The notes beneath the pieces were generated by a model. That model worked only from the letters and a program-made list of their open reading frames with translations. It was not told the DNA's origin and did not search any database. Positions 34,226 to 40,535 of a stretch of DNA of 40,535 nt are shown in pieces. The number at the start of each line of letters is the position of its first letter. The first letter of the stretch is position 1. The position numbers were made by a program, and so were the translations under genes. This stretch comes from Vicinamibacterales bacterium (GTDB taxonomy: Bacteria > Acidobacteriota > Vicinamibacteria > Vicinamibacterales > Fen-181). Location: contig DASXVO010000089.1 in NCBI GenBank assembly GCA_036504215.1, positions 1 through 40,535 of the forward strand. Reading direction: 5' to 3'.

Positions 34226-34254
34226 TTCAGCTCGCTGCCGGGCTCGGGTATACT
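34226..34254 (+). promoter_or_regulatory. Promoter of tRNA-Leu
   Basis: TATACT (34249-34254) lies 19 bases before the tRNA 5' end. A weak TTCAGC hexamer is 17 bases upstream of it. Confidence 0.5.
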
Positions 34255-34273
34255 GTGTATTCTCCCCTCCGGT

Positions 34274-34362
34274 GCCGGAGTGGCGAAACTGGCAGACGCG
34301 CGGGACTCAAAATCCCGTTCCCTTTACTGGGAGTGTGGGTTCGATTCCCTCCTCCGGCACCA
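34274..34362 (+). tRNA. tRNA-Leu (anticodon CAA), CCA encoded
   Basis: A full cloverleaf can be drawn. The acceptor stem is GCCGGAG/CTCCGGC. The anticodon stem CGGGA/TCCCG holds loop CTCAAAA with anticodon CAA. A long variable arm (GTTCCC...GGGAGT) marks class II tRNAs, the T-arm carries GGTTCGATTCC, and a genomic ACCA ends at 34362. It decodes UUG, the codon that also starts gatE here. The boundary between the uniform upstream genome and the lower-GC downstream strip lies right at its 3' end, a common integration point, though no second copy of the tRNA end is visible. Confidence 0.95.
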
Positions 34363-34856
34363 AACCACTCGGTAATTCAACGTGTTTACCGGTCGTGGCG
34401 CTCAGCAGAGGCGCCTCGAAATATCCCAACCGTAGTGAAACCGTAGTGAACCGAAAGGGCCGTCTCTTTGGCCGCGCGTTATCACGGTGCGGCGGCGCAA
34501 GTTGGCGGTGTCCGGCAGAGGCGGTGTCGCACATGCGCCCGCCCGTCCAGCACTGTACAGCTTCGTGATAAGATATCATCGGTGCCAAAAGGCAGTCGGC
34601 GCGAGGCGACCCCCAAAGCCCGGCGCACGGCGACTACCATTTCTCGGGTTGCACCGGTAGACGCCCCGCTCACCGCAGAAGCAACGCCTACCCGTTCACA
34701 TCGCCCGGCCCGGTTGCGCGGCGTCAATGTGGCCGCTTCTGCATGGGGCGACGATTGTCATTCTTCGTTGTCTGCACGTTCGACTGTCAAGAACGCGTCC
34801 TCAGCATTGACGACGCACCCCGTGCCTGTTTCCCGCATCACTAATGGAGCAGCAAG
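34363..34856. other. Gap downstream of tRNA-Leu, left end of the accessory strip
   Basis: About 490 bases with no convincing gene. It contains a perfect 2 x 11-base tandem repeat AACCGTAGTGA (34428-34449). AT-rich patches appear, such as GATAAGATATC at 34567-34577, that could be a promoter. Overlapping frames here (for example 34468-34995) lack family features and collide with the gene at 34857. No integrase is present. Confidence 0.5.
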
Positions 34857-35678
34857 ATGGCCGACGACGAATTCCGGTTGCCCGGGTCTAGTTACGACGA
34901 GCTCATCAAGATCATCATGGGATACGGGCACTTCGATACTGATGTCACTCCCGCCGATGTGGGCGGAATTGCCGGTGTGCACGAGACCCAGGTGAGTCGG
35001 AACAATGCGTTTCTTGTGGCTGTTGGAGTGGTCGAGGGTGGAAGGCGGAAGGTCATAAGTGCCCTCGGACGGAATCTGGCGCTCGCCTTACAGCACAACG
35101 TTCTAGAGGATGTGAGCAAGTACTGGCACCATCTCGTTGCGGCCAATTCGTTCTTTCAGAAGGTACTGGCGGCAGTACGCATCCGTCGTGGCATGGACGC
35201 GTCTACACTCCAAGCGCACGTCGCGTATTCGGCGGGCCAGAAGAAGAGCCCCGCCGTCGTAGCCGGAGCCGCGGCTGTTGTTCAGATAATGGTCGTCGCC
35301 GGGTTACTGCGGGAAGAGGACGGGAAATACGTCGCCATGGACGAAGGGTCTGCTTCAACCCCGACGCCCATTGAGGAGGCCGGAGTTCCGGACCAAGCGA
35401 CGCTGACCACTACCACTGTCACTCGCACCGCGACTCCCGTTCTTCCTCTGCCCTCGACCGCCAGTGCTGCCGCACTTGCTATCCAACTGCAACTCCGCGT
35501 TGACTGTAAGGTAGACGAACTCGACGCCATTGCGGTGAAGTTGAGAAACCTCATTCGGACGTTGTCCGAACCGTCGGAACCGAATCCAACGCCCGCAGAG
35601 GCGCAACGCCGAACCACCGAAGAGCCTGGCGCAACTTCCGCTGCTGAGGAGTCCGCTACGAGACACCCCGGCGAGTAG
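34857..35678 (+). CDS. Unknown protein with two winged-helix-like segments (operon gene 1)
   Basis: A 273-aa cytoplasmic protein that I do not recognise with certainty. Residues 10-75 (SYDELIKIIMGYGHF, VGGIAGVHETQVSRNNAFL, VVEGGRRKVISALGRNLA) and about 92-160 (NSFFQKVLAAVRIRRGM, VVAGAAAVVQIMVVAGLL, DGKYVAM) each read as a winged-helix unit. A Thr/Pro/Ala linker (165-205) follows, then a short segment ALAIQLQLRVDCKVDELDAI. That segment recalls the INIQIHI-type C-termini of DUF5343-like proteins (from memory). The tail is acidic and disordered. GGAGC precedes the ATG. Gene 2 starts 13 bases after its stop. GC is lower by eye than in the genes left of 34 kb. It could be a DNA-binding or regulatory partner for gene 2. 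Confidence 0.75.
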   Translation: MADDEFRLPGSSYDELIKIIMGYGHFDTDVTPADVGGIAGVHETQVSRNNAFLVAVGVVEGGRRKVISALGRNLALALQHNVLEDVSKYWHHLVAANSFFQKVLAAVRIRRGMDASTLQAHVAYSAGQKKSPAVVAGAAAVVQIMVVAGLLREEDGKYVAMDEGSASTPTPIEEAGVPDQATLTTTTVTRTATPVLPLPSTASAAALAIQLQLRVDCKVDELDAIAVKLRNLIRTLSEPSEPNPTPAEAQRRTTEEPGATSAAEESATRHPGE

Positions 35679-35691
35679 GAGGGCTGAGCGC

Positions 35692-36648
35692 ATGGCCCGA
35701 GATTTCTCGCCTGCTACTGCCGAACATGTTGTTTCCGTGGTCGAAGGCGTAGTCGTGAGTCAACAACCCGCGAATGTGGACTACGTGTCGAGTTTCGCCG
35801 ACCTCACTCCTGCTCTGGCGGAAGCGGCGCTAGCACTCGCCTGCGACCTCGGGTTGTTGTCCAAGGACCACTCCGACTACGCTGTAGCAAGCCCTCTCTG
35901 CCGGTTCCTGATAACGCCAAATGGTGCACAGCGGGCAGCAGTCATCCGCGTGCTGCTTGAGTCCTATCCGCCCTTCCTGACGTTCCGCGAACGGCTAGTC
36001 GGAACCGGCAGTGCCTCCACCGCTGCCGGTCAGACGAAGACCGCTCTTGACCTCACGGCACACCGCGAGGAAATCAAAGACACGTTGGTCAGTCTAGGCA
36101 CTTACAGCGATGCCCTCGTCACAGAAGGCGGTGGTCGGTTCGCGCCGCAACCCGCGAATGCTGAGAACCCGCTGGAGGTGCTAGCGTTGGCTGCCGGCGA
36201 CGGAGCTGCTGCGGAAGGACGAATTCGAGCGCAGATTGGGGAAGACGCCTGTCGGCTGGTTTCACGCGAGGACGTCATCGTACCCCTGGCTAACGCTCTC
36301 CTGCGAGCGACAGGCGGAGACCCTCGAGGAGCGGTCGTAGAGGCAGGAAACGCTGTCGAATCCTACCTTGTGGCTCTGGGTGGACGGGCGCAAGTTGAGC
36401 TAACTGGGGCAACCGGAATCAACTCGAAACTGGACAAATTCGACCGTGCGAACTGGTTAAGCAAGAAGCTGGTCTATGTCGGCAAGCACCTAGGCCACGT
36501 GCGGAACGCTGCCGACCACGGCATCGACCCTGAGGTAGGACAGGTCTGGGCGATTCGTCCTTCCACCGCACTGGAATACGTCTTTCACGCATGCTCGTTC
36601 GTGGCGTCAGTCACGACAAAGGAGTTGGGCAGGCAAGCTGAGATATAG
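35692..36648 (+). CDS. Putative HEPN/Abi_C-type protein (operon gene 2)
   Basis: A 318-aa protein. The N-terminal half (about 1-150) is helical and winged-helix-like (LAEAALALACDLGLLSKDHSDYA, split by eye), similar in style to gene 1. The C-terminal part (about 195-310) begins with an amphipathic helix VVEAGNAVESYLVALGG and contains HLGHVRNAADHG. There R271-N-A-A-D-H276 matches the Rx4-6H motif of HEPN ribonucleases and the RN..xHG segment of Abi_C (PF14355) abortive-infection proteins. A further helix, STALEYVFHACSFVASV, is in the place typical of HEPN folds. GGAGGG lies eight bases upstream of the ATG. RNase toxicity is inferred from this motif only; DNA or RNA targets are unknown. It is followed by a GC-rich hairpin. 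Confidence 0.75.
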   Translation: MARDFSPATAEHVVSVVEGVVVSQQPANVDYVSSFADLTPALAEAALALACDLGLLSKDHSDYAVASPLCRFLITPNGAQRAAVIRVLLESYPPFLTFRERLVGTGSASTAAGQTKTALDLTAHREEIKDTLVSLGTYSDALVTEGGGRFAPQPANAENPLEVLALAAGDGAAAEGRIRAQIGEDACRLVSREDVIVPLANALLRATGGDPRGAVVEAGNAVESYLVALGGRAQVELTGATGINSKLDKFDRANWLSKKLVYVGKHLGHVRNAADHGIDPEVGQVWAIRPSTALEYVFHACSFVASVTTKELGRQAEI

Positions 36649-36656
36649 AAGGACAA

Positions 36657-36681
36657 GGCGGGCGGGCCAGGACCGCCCGCC
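36657..36681. terminator. GC-rich hairpin after the two-gene operon
   Basis: Perfect nine-base stem GGCGGGCGG / CCGCCCGCC with a seven-base loop, nine bases past the stop of gene 2. There is no T-tract, so it may be only a partial terminator or an mRNA 3'-end stabiliser. Confidence 0.5.
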
Positions 36682-37006
36682 GCGCCTGCGGGGAACGTGC
36701 GCGGTGTGAGCGCAGCAACGCGTGCGAACGCTTGACCGGCACGCCTGAATATTGATGAGATCTAAGCTCCGACCACACGTCTCACATCCCGCGGACGGGG
36801 ACATCGCCGCCCACTTTGCGCGCTTTAGAGGGGCGCCGGGGCGTTCGCATCGGTGCGTGTTGCCGGTTGCCGTGCCGTGGACAGGCGGACGAAACAGCGG
36901 ACCAGACCTGCCCTCTACTGGCGGCCCATTTCAAGTCGCTCCCAGGGCCAACATTCCGACCGAAACCGAGCGTCAAAGGGCGGTTCTGAATCCGCCAGCC
37001 ACGTGG
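36682..37006. other. Gap between the operon and two opposing small genes
   Basis: About 325 bases where transcripts from both sides converge. Frames across it on both strands are rich in Arg/Pro/Ser without family features. No gene, repeat or clear regulatory site is recognised. Confidence 0.4.
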
Positions 37007-37135
37007 CTACCGTTGCCGCTTCCGGCTCTCCCACCACACACCGAACAGCTCGCCGCACACTGCCTCCAGCGGCCAACCGCAAGCCAAGCGCAACTCGGCC
37101 ACGGTCCGTGGAAGGTAGCCATGGTGCAGCGACAT
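37007..37135 (-). CDS. Small protein of unknown function (42 aa)
   Basis: A 42-codon frame whose ATG overlaps the stop of the gene upstream as TGATG. That overlap is the main reason to accept it. It begins MSLHHGYLPRTVAELRL, continues with ACGWPLEAVCGELFG and ends in a basic SRKRQR. The central stretch could form a helix-turn-helix-like pair of helices, but the protein is too short to place in a family. It may also be the truncated start of a longer lost gene. Confidence 0.4.
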   Translation of the reverse strand: MSLHHGYLPRTVAELRLACGWPLEAVCGELFGVWWESRKRQR

Positions 37136-37590
37136 CAGTCCGGGCGGCCCGTGCGTCGTCCCGCCAGGTGTGGTGGTATCCAGGTCTCGCCCGGTTGCTT
37201 TGGAGTCCGTTCGTAGGTGTATGCGGCTGTCCCCGGCGGCCGTTTGAAACCCACGCACTCCAGCCGGGGTTCCAGTTCCGCGCGAAAGCGTCTGCGCCGT
37301 CCAGCAGTGGTCTGGGGATTTGTGTCTGGAATGATTCGCGCAATCAGCAATTTCACCCGAACGTCAGACACCCACTTGACCCACTCGTGTGTCTCATGCC
37401 TGTTCACCGCCTCGATGACTCGGGCGACGAGCGGGCCGACGTCCAGACGCGCGTCTTGAGGAAAGAGCTGGCGGAAGCCGCTCTCGGCTCCCTCGGCAGT
37501 ACCCAATTCGACATTAACGTGCCACGTCTGAAGTTCGGCTCGCTTCGAACCGGCTACAACGCCTCCGTGCCGTTCAATCCGAAACGAGAT
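37135..37590 (-). pseudogene. Unknown gene, 5' end apparently removed by the IS element
   Basis: A frame of about 151 codons runs from the presumed IS end to the TGA at 37135. It reads ISFRIERHGGVVAGSKRAEL, then ELGTAEGAESGFRQLFPQD, VGPLVARVIEAVNRHETHEW and, near the end, PRLECVGFKRPPGTAAYTYE. The composition is balanced and protein-like, unlike shadow frames, and its stop overlaps the next ATG. No ATG or GTG start fits; only a TTG at 37506 lies inside. The frame stays open into the IS side, which suggests the real N-terminus was replaced by the insertion. I do not recognise the family. It lies antisense to a long plus-strand frame that I take to be a shadow. Confidence 0.5.
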
Positions 37591-37660
37591 GTCGCCGGTC
37601 GTGAAGAAACGCGGGTATTTGGACAGGTGGTCGACGGCGGGGGCGGCCGACGACCTGACG

Positions 37661-38440
37661 CTATGGGGACGAGCGACGTTTCTTCTGTACGAGTTCGGCC
37701 TCGCGGTGGCGATAGCTCTCGCCTTCGATGCGAATGATCTCGGCGTGGTGGGTGAGCCGATCCACGAGCGCGACCGCGCAGGAGGCGTTCGGAAACACGG
37801 TGTTCCAGTCTTTGAAGGCGAGATTCGTGGTCAAGACGATGGAGCGCTGCTCGTAGCGCCGGCTGACGATCTGAAAGAGGAGGTCGGCGGCGCGGGCGTC
37901 GTAGGCCAGATAGCCGATCTCGTCGATGGCCAAGACGTGCGGACGCGTGTAGGCGCGCAAGCGTCGTTCGAGGCCGCGGGCGGTGTCCTGCCCGTTCAGG
38001 TCGAGCAAGAGATCAGAGGCCGTGACGAAGAGCGCGGAATGGCCGGCCAGCACGGCCTGGTGGACGAGGTTCTTCGTCAGCATCGTCTTGCCGAGGCCCT
38101 GGTTGCCGACCAGGACGATGTTCTCGCCTTTGGCAATGAAGTCGAGCGAGAAGGCGCGGTCGACCGTGGGACGGTGCAGCTGCTTGGGCCAGTCCCATTC
38201 GAAATCCGCGACGGGCTTGAAGCGGCCGAGCCGGGCGCCGCGGAAGCGGCGTTCGAGGCGACGGCGCGCCCGGTCTTCGATCTCGGTGTGGACGAGCGTT
38301 TCGATCACGACCAGCGGACTCCAGCGTTTCTGCGTGGCGCGCGCGATGAGGTCGTTGAGGGTGTCGGCCGTGTAGGTCAGGCCCAGTCGCTGCAAGTAAA
38401 TGGTCAGTGCCGGGGTCGTCGTCGGTGTCGCTGAGTGCAT
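37661..38440 (-). CDS. istB: IS21-family helper ATPase IstB
   Basis: The 259-aa AAA+ (DnaC-like) ATPase assists the IS21 transposase and selects target DNA. Walker A is in VLVGNQGLGKTMLTKNL, Walker B in VLAIDEIGYLAYD, and sensor-type residues are in SIVLTTNLAFKDWN. The N-terminal IS21-specific domain (TIYLQRLGLTYTADTLNDLI, RRFRGARLGRFKPVADFEW split by eye) is complete and the length is normal. The ATG at 38440 fits the family start; the frame open to 38632 lies within istA. It appears intact, so it could act in trans for related copies even if istA here is dead. Confidence 0.94.
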   Translation of the reverse strand: MHSATPTTTPALTIYLQRLGLTYTADTLNDLIARATQKRWSPLVVIETLVHTEIEDRARRRLERRFRGARLGRFKPVADFEWDWPKQLHRPTVDRAFSLDFIAKGENIVLVGNQGLGKTMLTKNLVHQAVLAGHSALFVTASDLLLDLNGQDTARGLERRLRAYTRPHVLAIDEIGYLAYDARAADLLFQIVSRRYEQRSIVLTTNLAFKDWNTVFPNASCAVALVDRLTHHAEIIRIEGESYRHREAELVQKKRRSSP

Positions 38441-39902
38441 CGTAGGTCTCCAGTCGTGGTGGGGTGAGATCCAAGTCCCGGACGCCCGGGCGGTCGGGCA
38501 GGACGACCGGCAGCGGGGGGCGTTGGCCCCGCTGGCGGCGCCGGGTGTCCAGGATGTGCGCGAGACTGCCGGCGCCCAGCGCATCCCGTTCGAGCGCGAT
38601 CGCGACGGCGATGGAGCATTCGGCGGGGCCATAGTCGTCGAGGAGCGCGAGCAAGCGGTGCGTGTGGAGCCGCAAGGACTCGCCGCGGGCGGCCAGCCGC
38701 TCCAGCAGGGTCACGGTCGCGGGGACGGCGAGGCGCAGGCGATCGCGGCCGGTGTGGAGGTTCTGCTGCCGGGTGGCGGCGATCAGCCCCTCGACGTGCG
38801 CGAGGTCTTCGATCGTCTGACCGGTATCGTAGCTGCGTGCGTGCCGCGCAATCTCCTCGCCGCCATCGATGAGCCGGACGGTGGTCGCCTCGACGATCAG
38901 CGTCAGCGGACGCCGGACGTAGGCGTGCGGAATCGAGTAGCTGTTCCGGTCGAAGCGGACGTACGCGAGCTTGCCGGAGACGACGGGCCGGACGAGCGCG
39001 GTCTCGAAGGGATGCGCCGGGAGCGGCAGCAGGCGCGGCTGTTCGTCGGCGAAGACGGCCGCGACGGGGCGGTCGCGCTGCTCCGGGTGCGGCCGCTGAT
39101 GGGCGTGGGTGTCGCGCCACTGCCGGAATTGCGCGTTGAGATCGTCGACGTCGCCGAAGGTCCGCGCGGCGAAGAAGGCATCGCGCAGGTAGCGGATCTG
39201 GCGCTCGACGCGCCCCTTCTCATTCCCGCGCGCCGGCGTGCAGGGGCGGACGGCGAAGTGATAGTGGCCGGCGAGTTCCAGCAGCCGGGGATGAAAGCGG
39301 ATCGCCGTGCCCTGGCGTTCCAGCACCGCCGTCTTGAGGTTGTCGTACACCAAGGTACGCGCACACCCCTGAAACGCCTGAAACGCCTCGACGTGGCCAC
39401 GCAGAAAACTCTCGAGCGTCTGATCGAGCGTGAAGAGCGCGAAGAGGGCGCGCGAGTACTACAGGACCATCACGAAGCCGGACAGCAGGCGCGTCCCGTG
39501 ACCGATACGGACCTGCCCAAAACTGCCCCAGTCGACCTGGGCCTCCTCCGCGGCCAGGACGACGAGTCGCCGGTACAGCCGCGGCGCGAGGGACGGCCGG
39601 AGCCCGCGGACTACCCGGCGGACCTGCACGGCCGATCCGTCGTAGCCGCGCGACGTGAGCATGGCGTGCAGACGGGTGGCCCGCAGGCGCGGGTACTGCT
39701 CGAGCGTGTCACGGATGAAGGGCAGAAAGGGATCGAGCTTGGTCCGGCGACAGGAACGACACGGCAGCGCGCGCCCCTCGAGCGCGACCGCCGCGCGGAC
39801 CGTGTCATGGTGGACGCCGAGGTTGGTGGCGAAAGTGCCGACCTTCCAGTGCTCGCCGTAATAGAGGCGGCGAATCTCGGCGTGTTGCTCGGGCGTGATC
39901 AT
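38013..39902 (-). pseudogene. istA: IS21-family transposase IstA with an in-frame amber codon
   Basis: The frame begins at the ATG at 39902 (GAGGAG upstream) with an N-terminal HTH (EHWKVGTFATNLGVHHDTV). The DDE residues are D124 (AQVDWGSFGQ), D187 (LVYDNLKTAV) and probably E233 (GNEKGRVERQ). A TAG at codon 148 (39461-39459) lies between the first and second catalytic Asp, where relatives have Cys or Ser (SGFVMVL-stop-YSRALF). No frame change occurs; the sequence continues in phase to codon ~500. It then overruns the start of istB by 428 bases to a stop at 38013, unlike the short istA/istB overlap normal for IS21. Unless the stop is read through or is a sequencing error, no active transposase is made. 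Confidence 0.85.
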
Positions 39903-40284
39903 CAGGCTCCTCTCTCGACGCGCGCGGCGACCGCCAGGTCGGCAGCACCACCCAGGCACTCTGCCGACCACAGACCACGCAGCACGGCGTGGCGACGACC
40001 GGCACGGGCACGTCGGCGGTCACGAGTGTGTCCGCGGGGGGCGGCGGCGTGGAAGTCTGATCCGTCACGCGACGGCGCGCGCGGTAGGCGCGTTGGTGAT
40101 CCCGATAATCGAGCCGCCCCTCGACGCTCGCCTGATGCCGCGCCTTCGCCGCGGCGACGACGCGACGACGCCCGGCGGACCGACAGGTGTCCGAACAGTA
40201 CGCGTGGCCGCGATCACACGACACGCAGATCGCGAAGAGGGTCTGGCACGTTCGGCAGGGCCGCTGACGGAGTGGCACGTCCAT
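39805..40284 (-). CDS. IS21-associated cysteine-rich accessory protein
   Basis: A 159-aa frame. The first half has a double zinc-ribbon-like pattern: CRTCQ near residue 10, then CVSCDRGHAYCSDTC. A basic helical stretch follows (RRRVVAAAKARHQ, YRDHQRAYRARRRVT), and a CCVVC lies near residue 110. I recall small proteins of this design just upstream of istA in some IS21-like elements; their role is unknown. The frame overlaps the istA start by about 98 bases. The true C-terminus may end earlier, because the last ~35 residues are antipodal to istA coding sequence and look non-specific. The ATG at 40284 is chosen; an upstream start at 40314 is possible. Confidence 0.6.
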   Translation of the reverse strand: MDVPLRQRPCRTCQTLFAICVSCDRGHAYCSDTCRSAGRRRVVAAAKARHQASVEGRLDYRDHQRAYRARRRVTDQTSTPPPPADTLVTADVPVPVVATPCCVVCGRQSAWVVLPTWRSPRASREEPDDHARATRRDSPPLLRRALEGRHFRHQPRRPP

Positions 40285-40373
40285 GGAGCAGCAGGCGACG
40301 ACCGCTGCTGCCACTGGACGCCCGTGCCCGTTCGTGGCACAAAGGGAGCGATTGCCTTGGTCCCATGGAGCCC

Positions 40374-40420
40374 GAGGTGGTCACCGGGGGCCCGGAGTTC
40401 CAGCTCCGGGTCCCCACCTC
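40374..40420. other. Long hairpin upstream of the IS genes
   Basis: GAGGTGG (40374-40380) pairs with CCACCTC at the far end, and GGGGGCCCGGAG pairs with CTCCGGGTCCCC (11 of 12) around a six-base loop near 40398-40403. A five-base TCACC bulges on one side. There is no T-tract. It sits about 90 bases upstream of the accessory gene and may block transcription entering the IS or be part of its end. Confidence 0.6.
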
Positions 40421-40535
40421 ATCACGGCCGCCTCAGCGTACCTCGGCCGTCTCCCGCTCGCCAACGTGCCGCCGTCTGCGGGACTCACCGGGATCGCCTC
40501 CGTGTCACGGGGGGGCGCTCCGGCCTCTTCGAGGC

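Larger units (their letters stand above)
37590..40535 (-). mobile_element. IS21-family insertion sequence (left end in window, other end not found)
   Basis: The element carries istB, istA and a small cysteine-rich accessory gene, all on the minus strand. The proposed terminus at 37590 reads TGTCGCCGG on the plus strand, the typical TGTCG start of IS21-family ends, 70 bases beyond the istB stop. A matching CGACA end is not present before the window stops, so the other terminus, target duplication and full length cannot be given. If the end is right, the insertion cut the minus-strand gene at 37135-37590. Confidence 0.6.

Noticed and set aside
34468-34995. A 175-aa plus-strand frame in the gap after the tRNA
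   Set aside because: It overlaps the gene at 34857 in another phase, is Arg/Thr/Ser-rich and has no ribosome-binding site.
36853-37737. A 294-aa plus-strand frame over the gap and the start of the IS
   Set aside because: Ser/Arg/Pro-rich, no start context, and opposite to two minus-strand frames with a TGATG overlap and better composition.
34363-40535. Right attachment site for an element at tRNA-Leu
   Set aside because: I looked for a second copy of the tRNA 3' end (T-arm/acceptor with CCA) up to the right edge and found none, and there is no integrase gene.

Overview
The window looks like a high-GC Acidobacteriota chromosome, most likely class Vicinamibacteria. The grounds are a large secreted protein of the acidobacterial VWFA-related type (TIGR03436-like) with relatives beside it, an archaeal-type GatD/GatE pair inside an otherwise bacterial gene set, CarD, and frequent GTG/TTG starts and stop-start overlaps. 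The assignment is made by eye from protein families; no database was searched.

Positions 1-15.8 kb: a LytS/LytTR two-component pair (kinase cut by the window edge), signal peptidase I, a long-chain acyl-CoA ligase, a coupled minus-strand run rex - moaC - D-2-hydroxyacid dehydrogenase, an OPT-family transporter, two related secreted proteins (VWFA-type and a stand-alone copy of its C-terminal part), a serine hydrolase, an SUMF1-fold protein, a decayed partial copy of the VWFA gene, a PlsC-like acyltransferase and CarD. Positions 16-27 kb are almost entirely minus strand: RidA and a D-threonine-aldolase-like PLP enzyme (1-base overlap), a small secreted protein, gatE-gatD (ATGA overlap), then an ABC-2 exporter, a secreted amidohydrolase/CIA30 fusion and a DesK/NarL-type two-component pair in one co-directional block. 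Positions 27-34 kb carry secreted or envelope enzymes: C69 dipeptidase, Tat-exported class V aminotransferase-like protein, di-haem peroxidase lipoprotein, phosphodiesterase-like protein and a double cupin.

From the tRNA-Leu(CAA) at 34.27 kb to the right edge the character changes: lower GC by eye, no recognisable housekeeping genes, and an IS21-type element. This accessory strip holds a two-gene operon (a 273-aa double winged-helix-like protein followed by a 318-aa protein with a C-terminal RNxxxH motif of HEPN/Abi_C type), facing two coupled minus-strand genes of unknown function whose upstream member appears cut by the IS. The IS carries istB, an istA with an in-frame amber codon and a small cysteine-rich accessory gene. 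The two-gene operon is the best candidate here for an undescribed defence or toxin-antitoxin-like system.

The most striking non-coding feature is a set of short, degenerate tandem arrays with a strict 7-base period, found in at least seven intergenic gaps between 6 and 30 kb and not seen in the accessory strip. They resemble in design the heptanucleotide STRR repeats of cyanobacteria.
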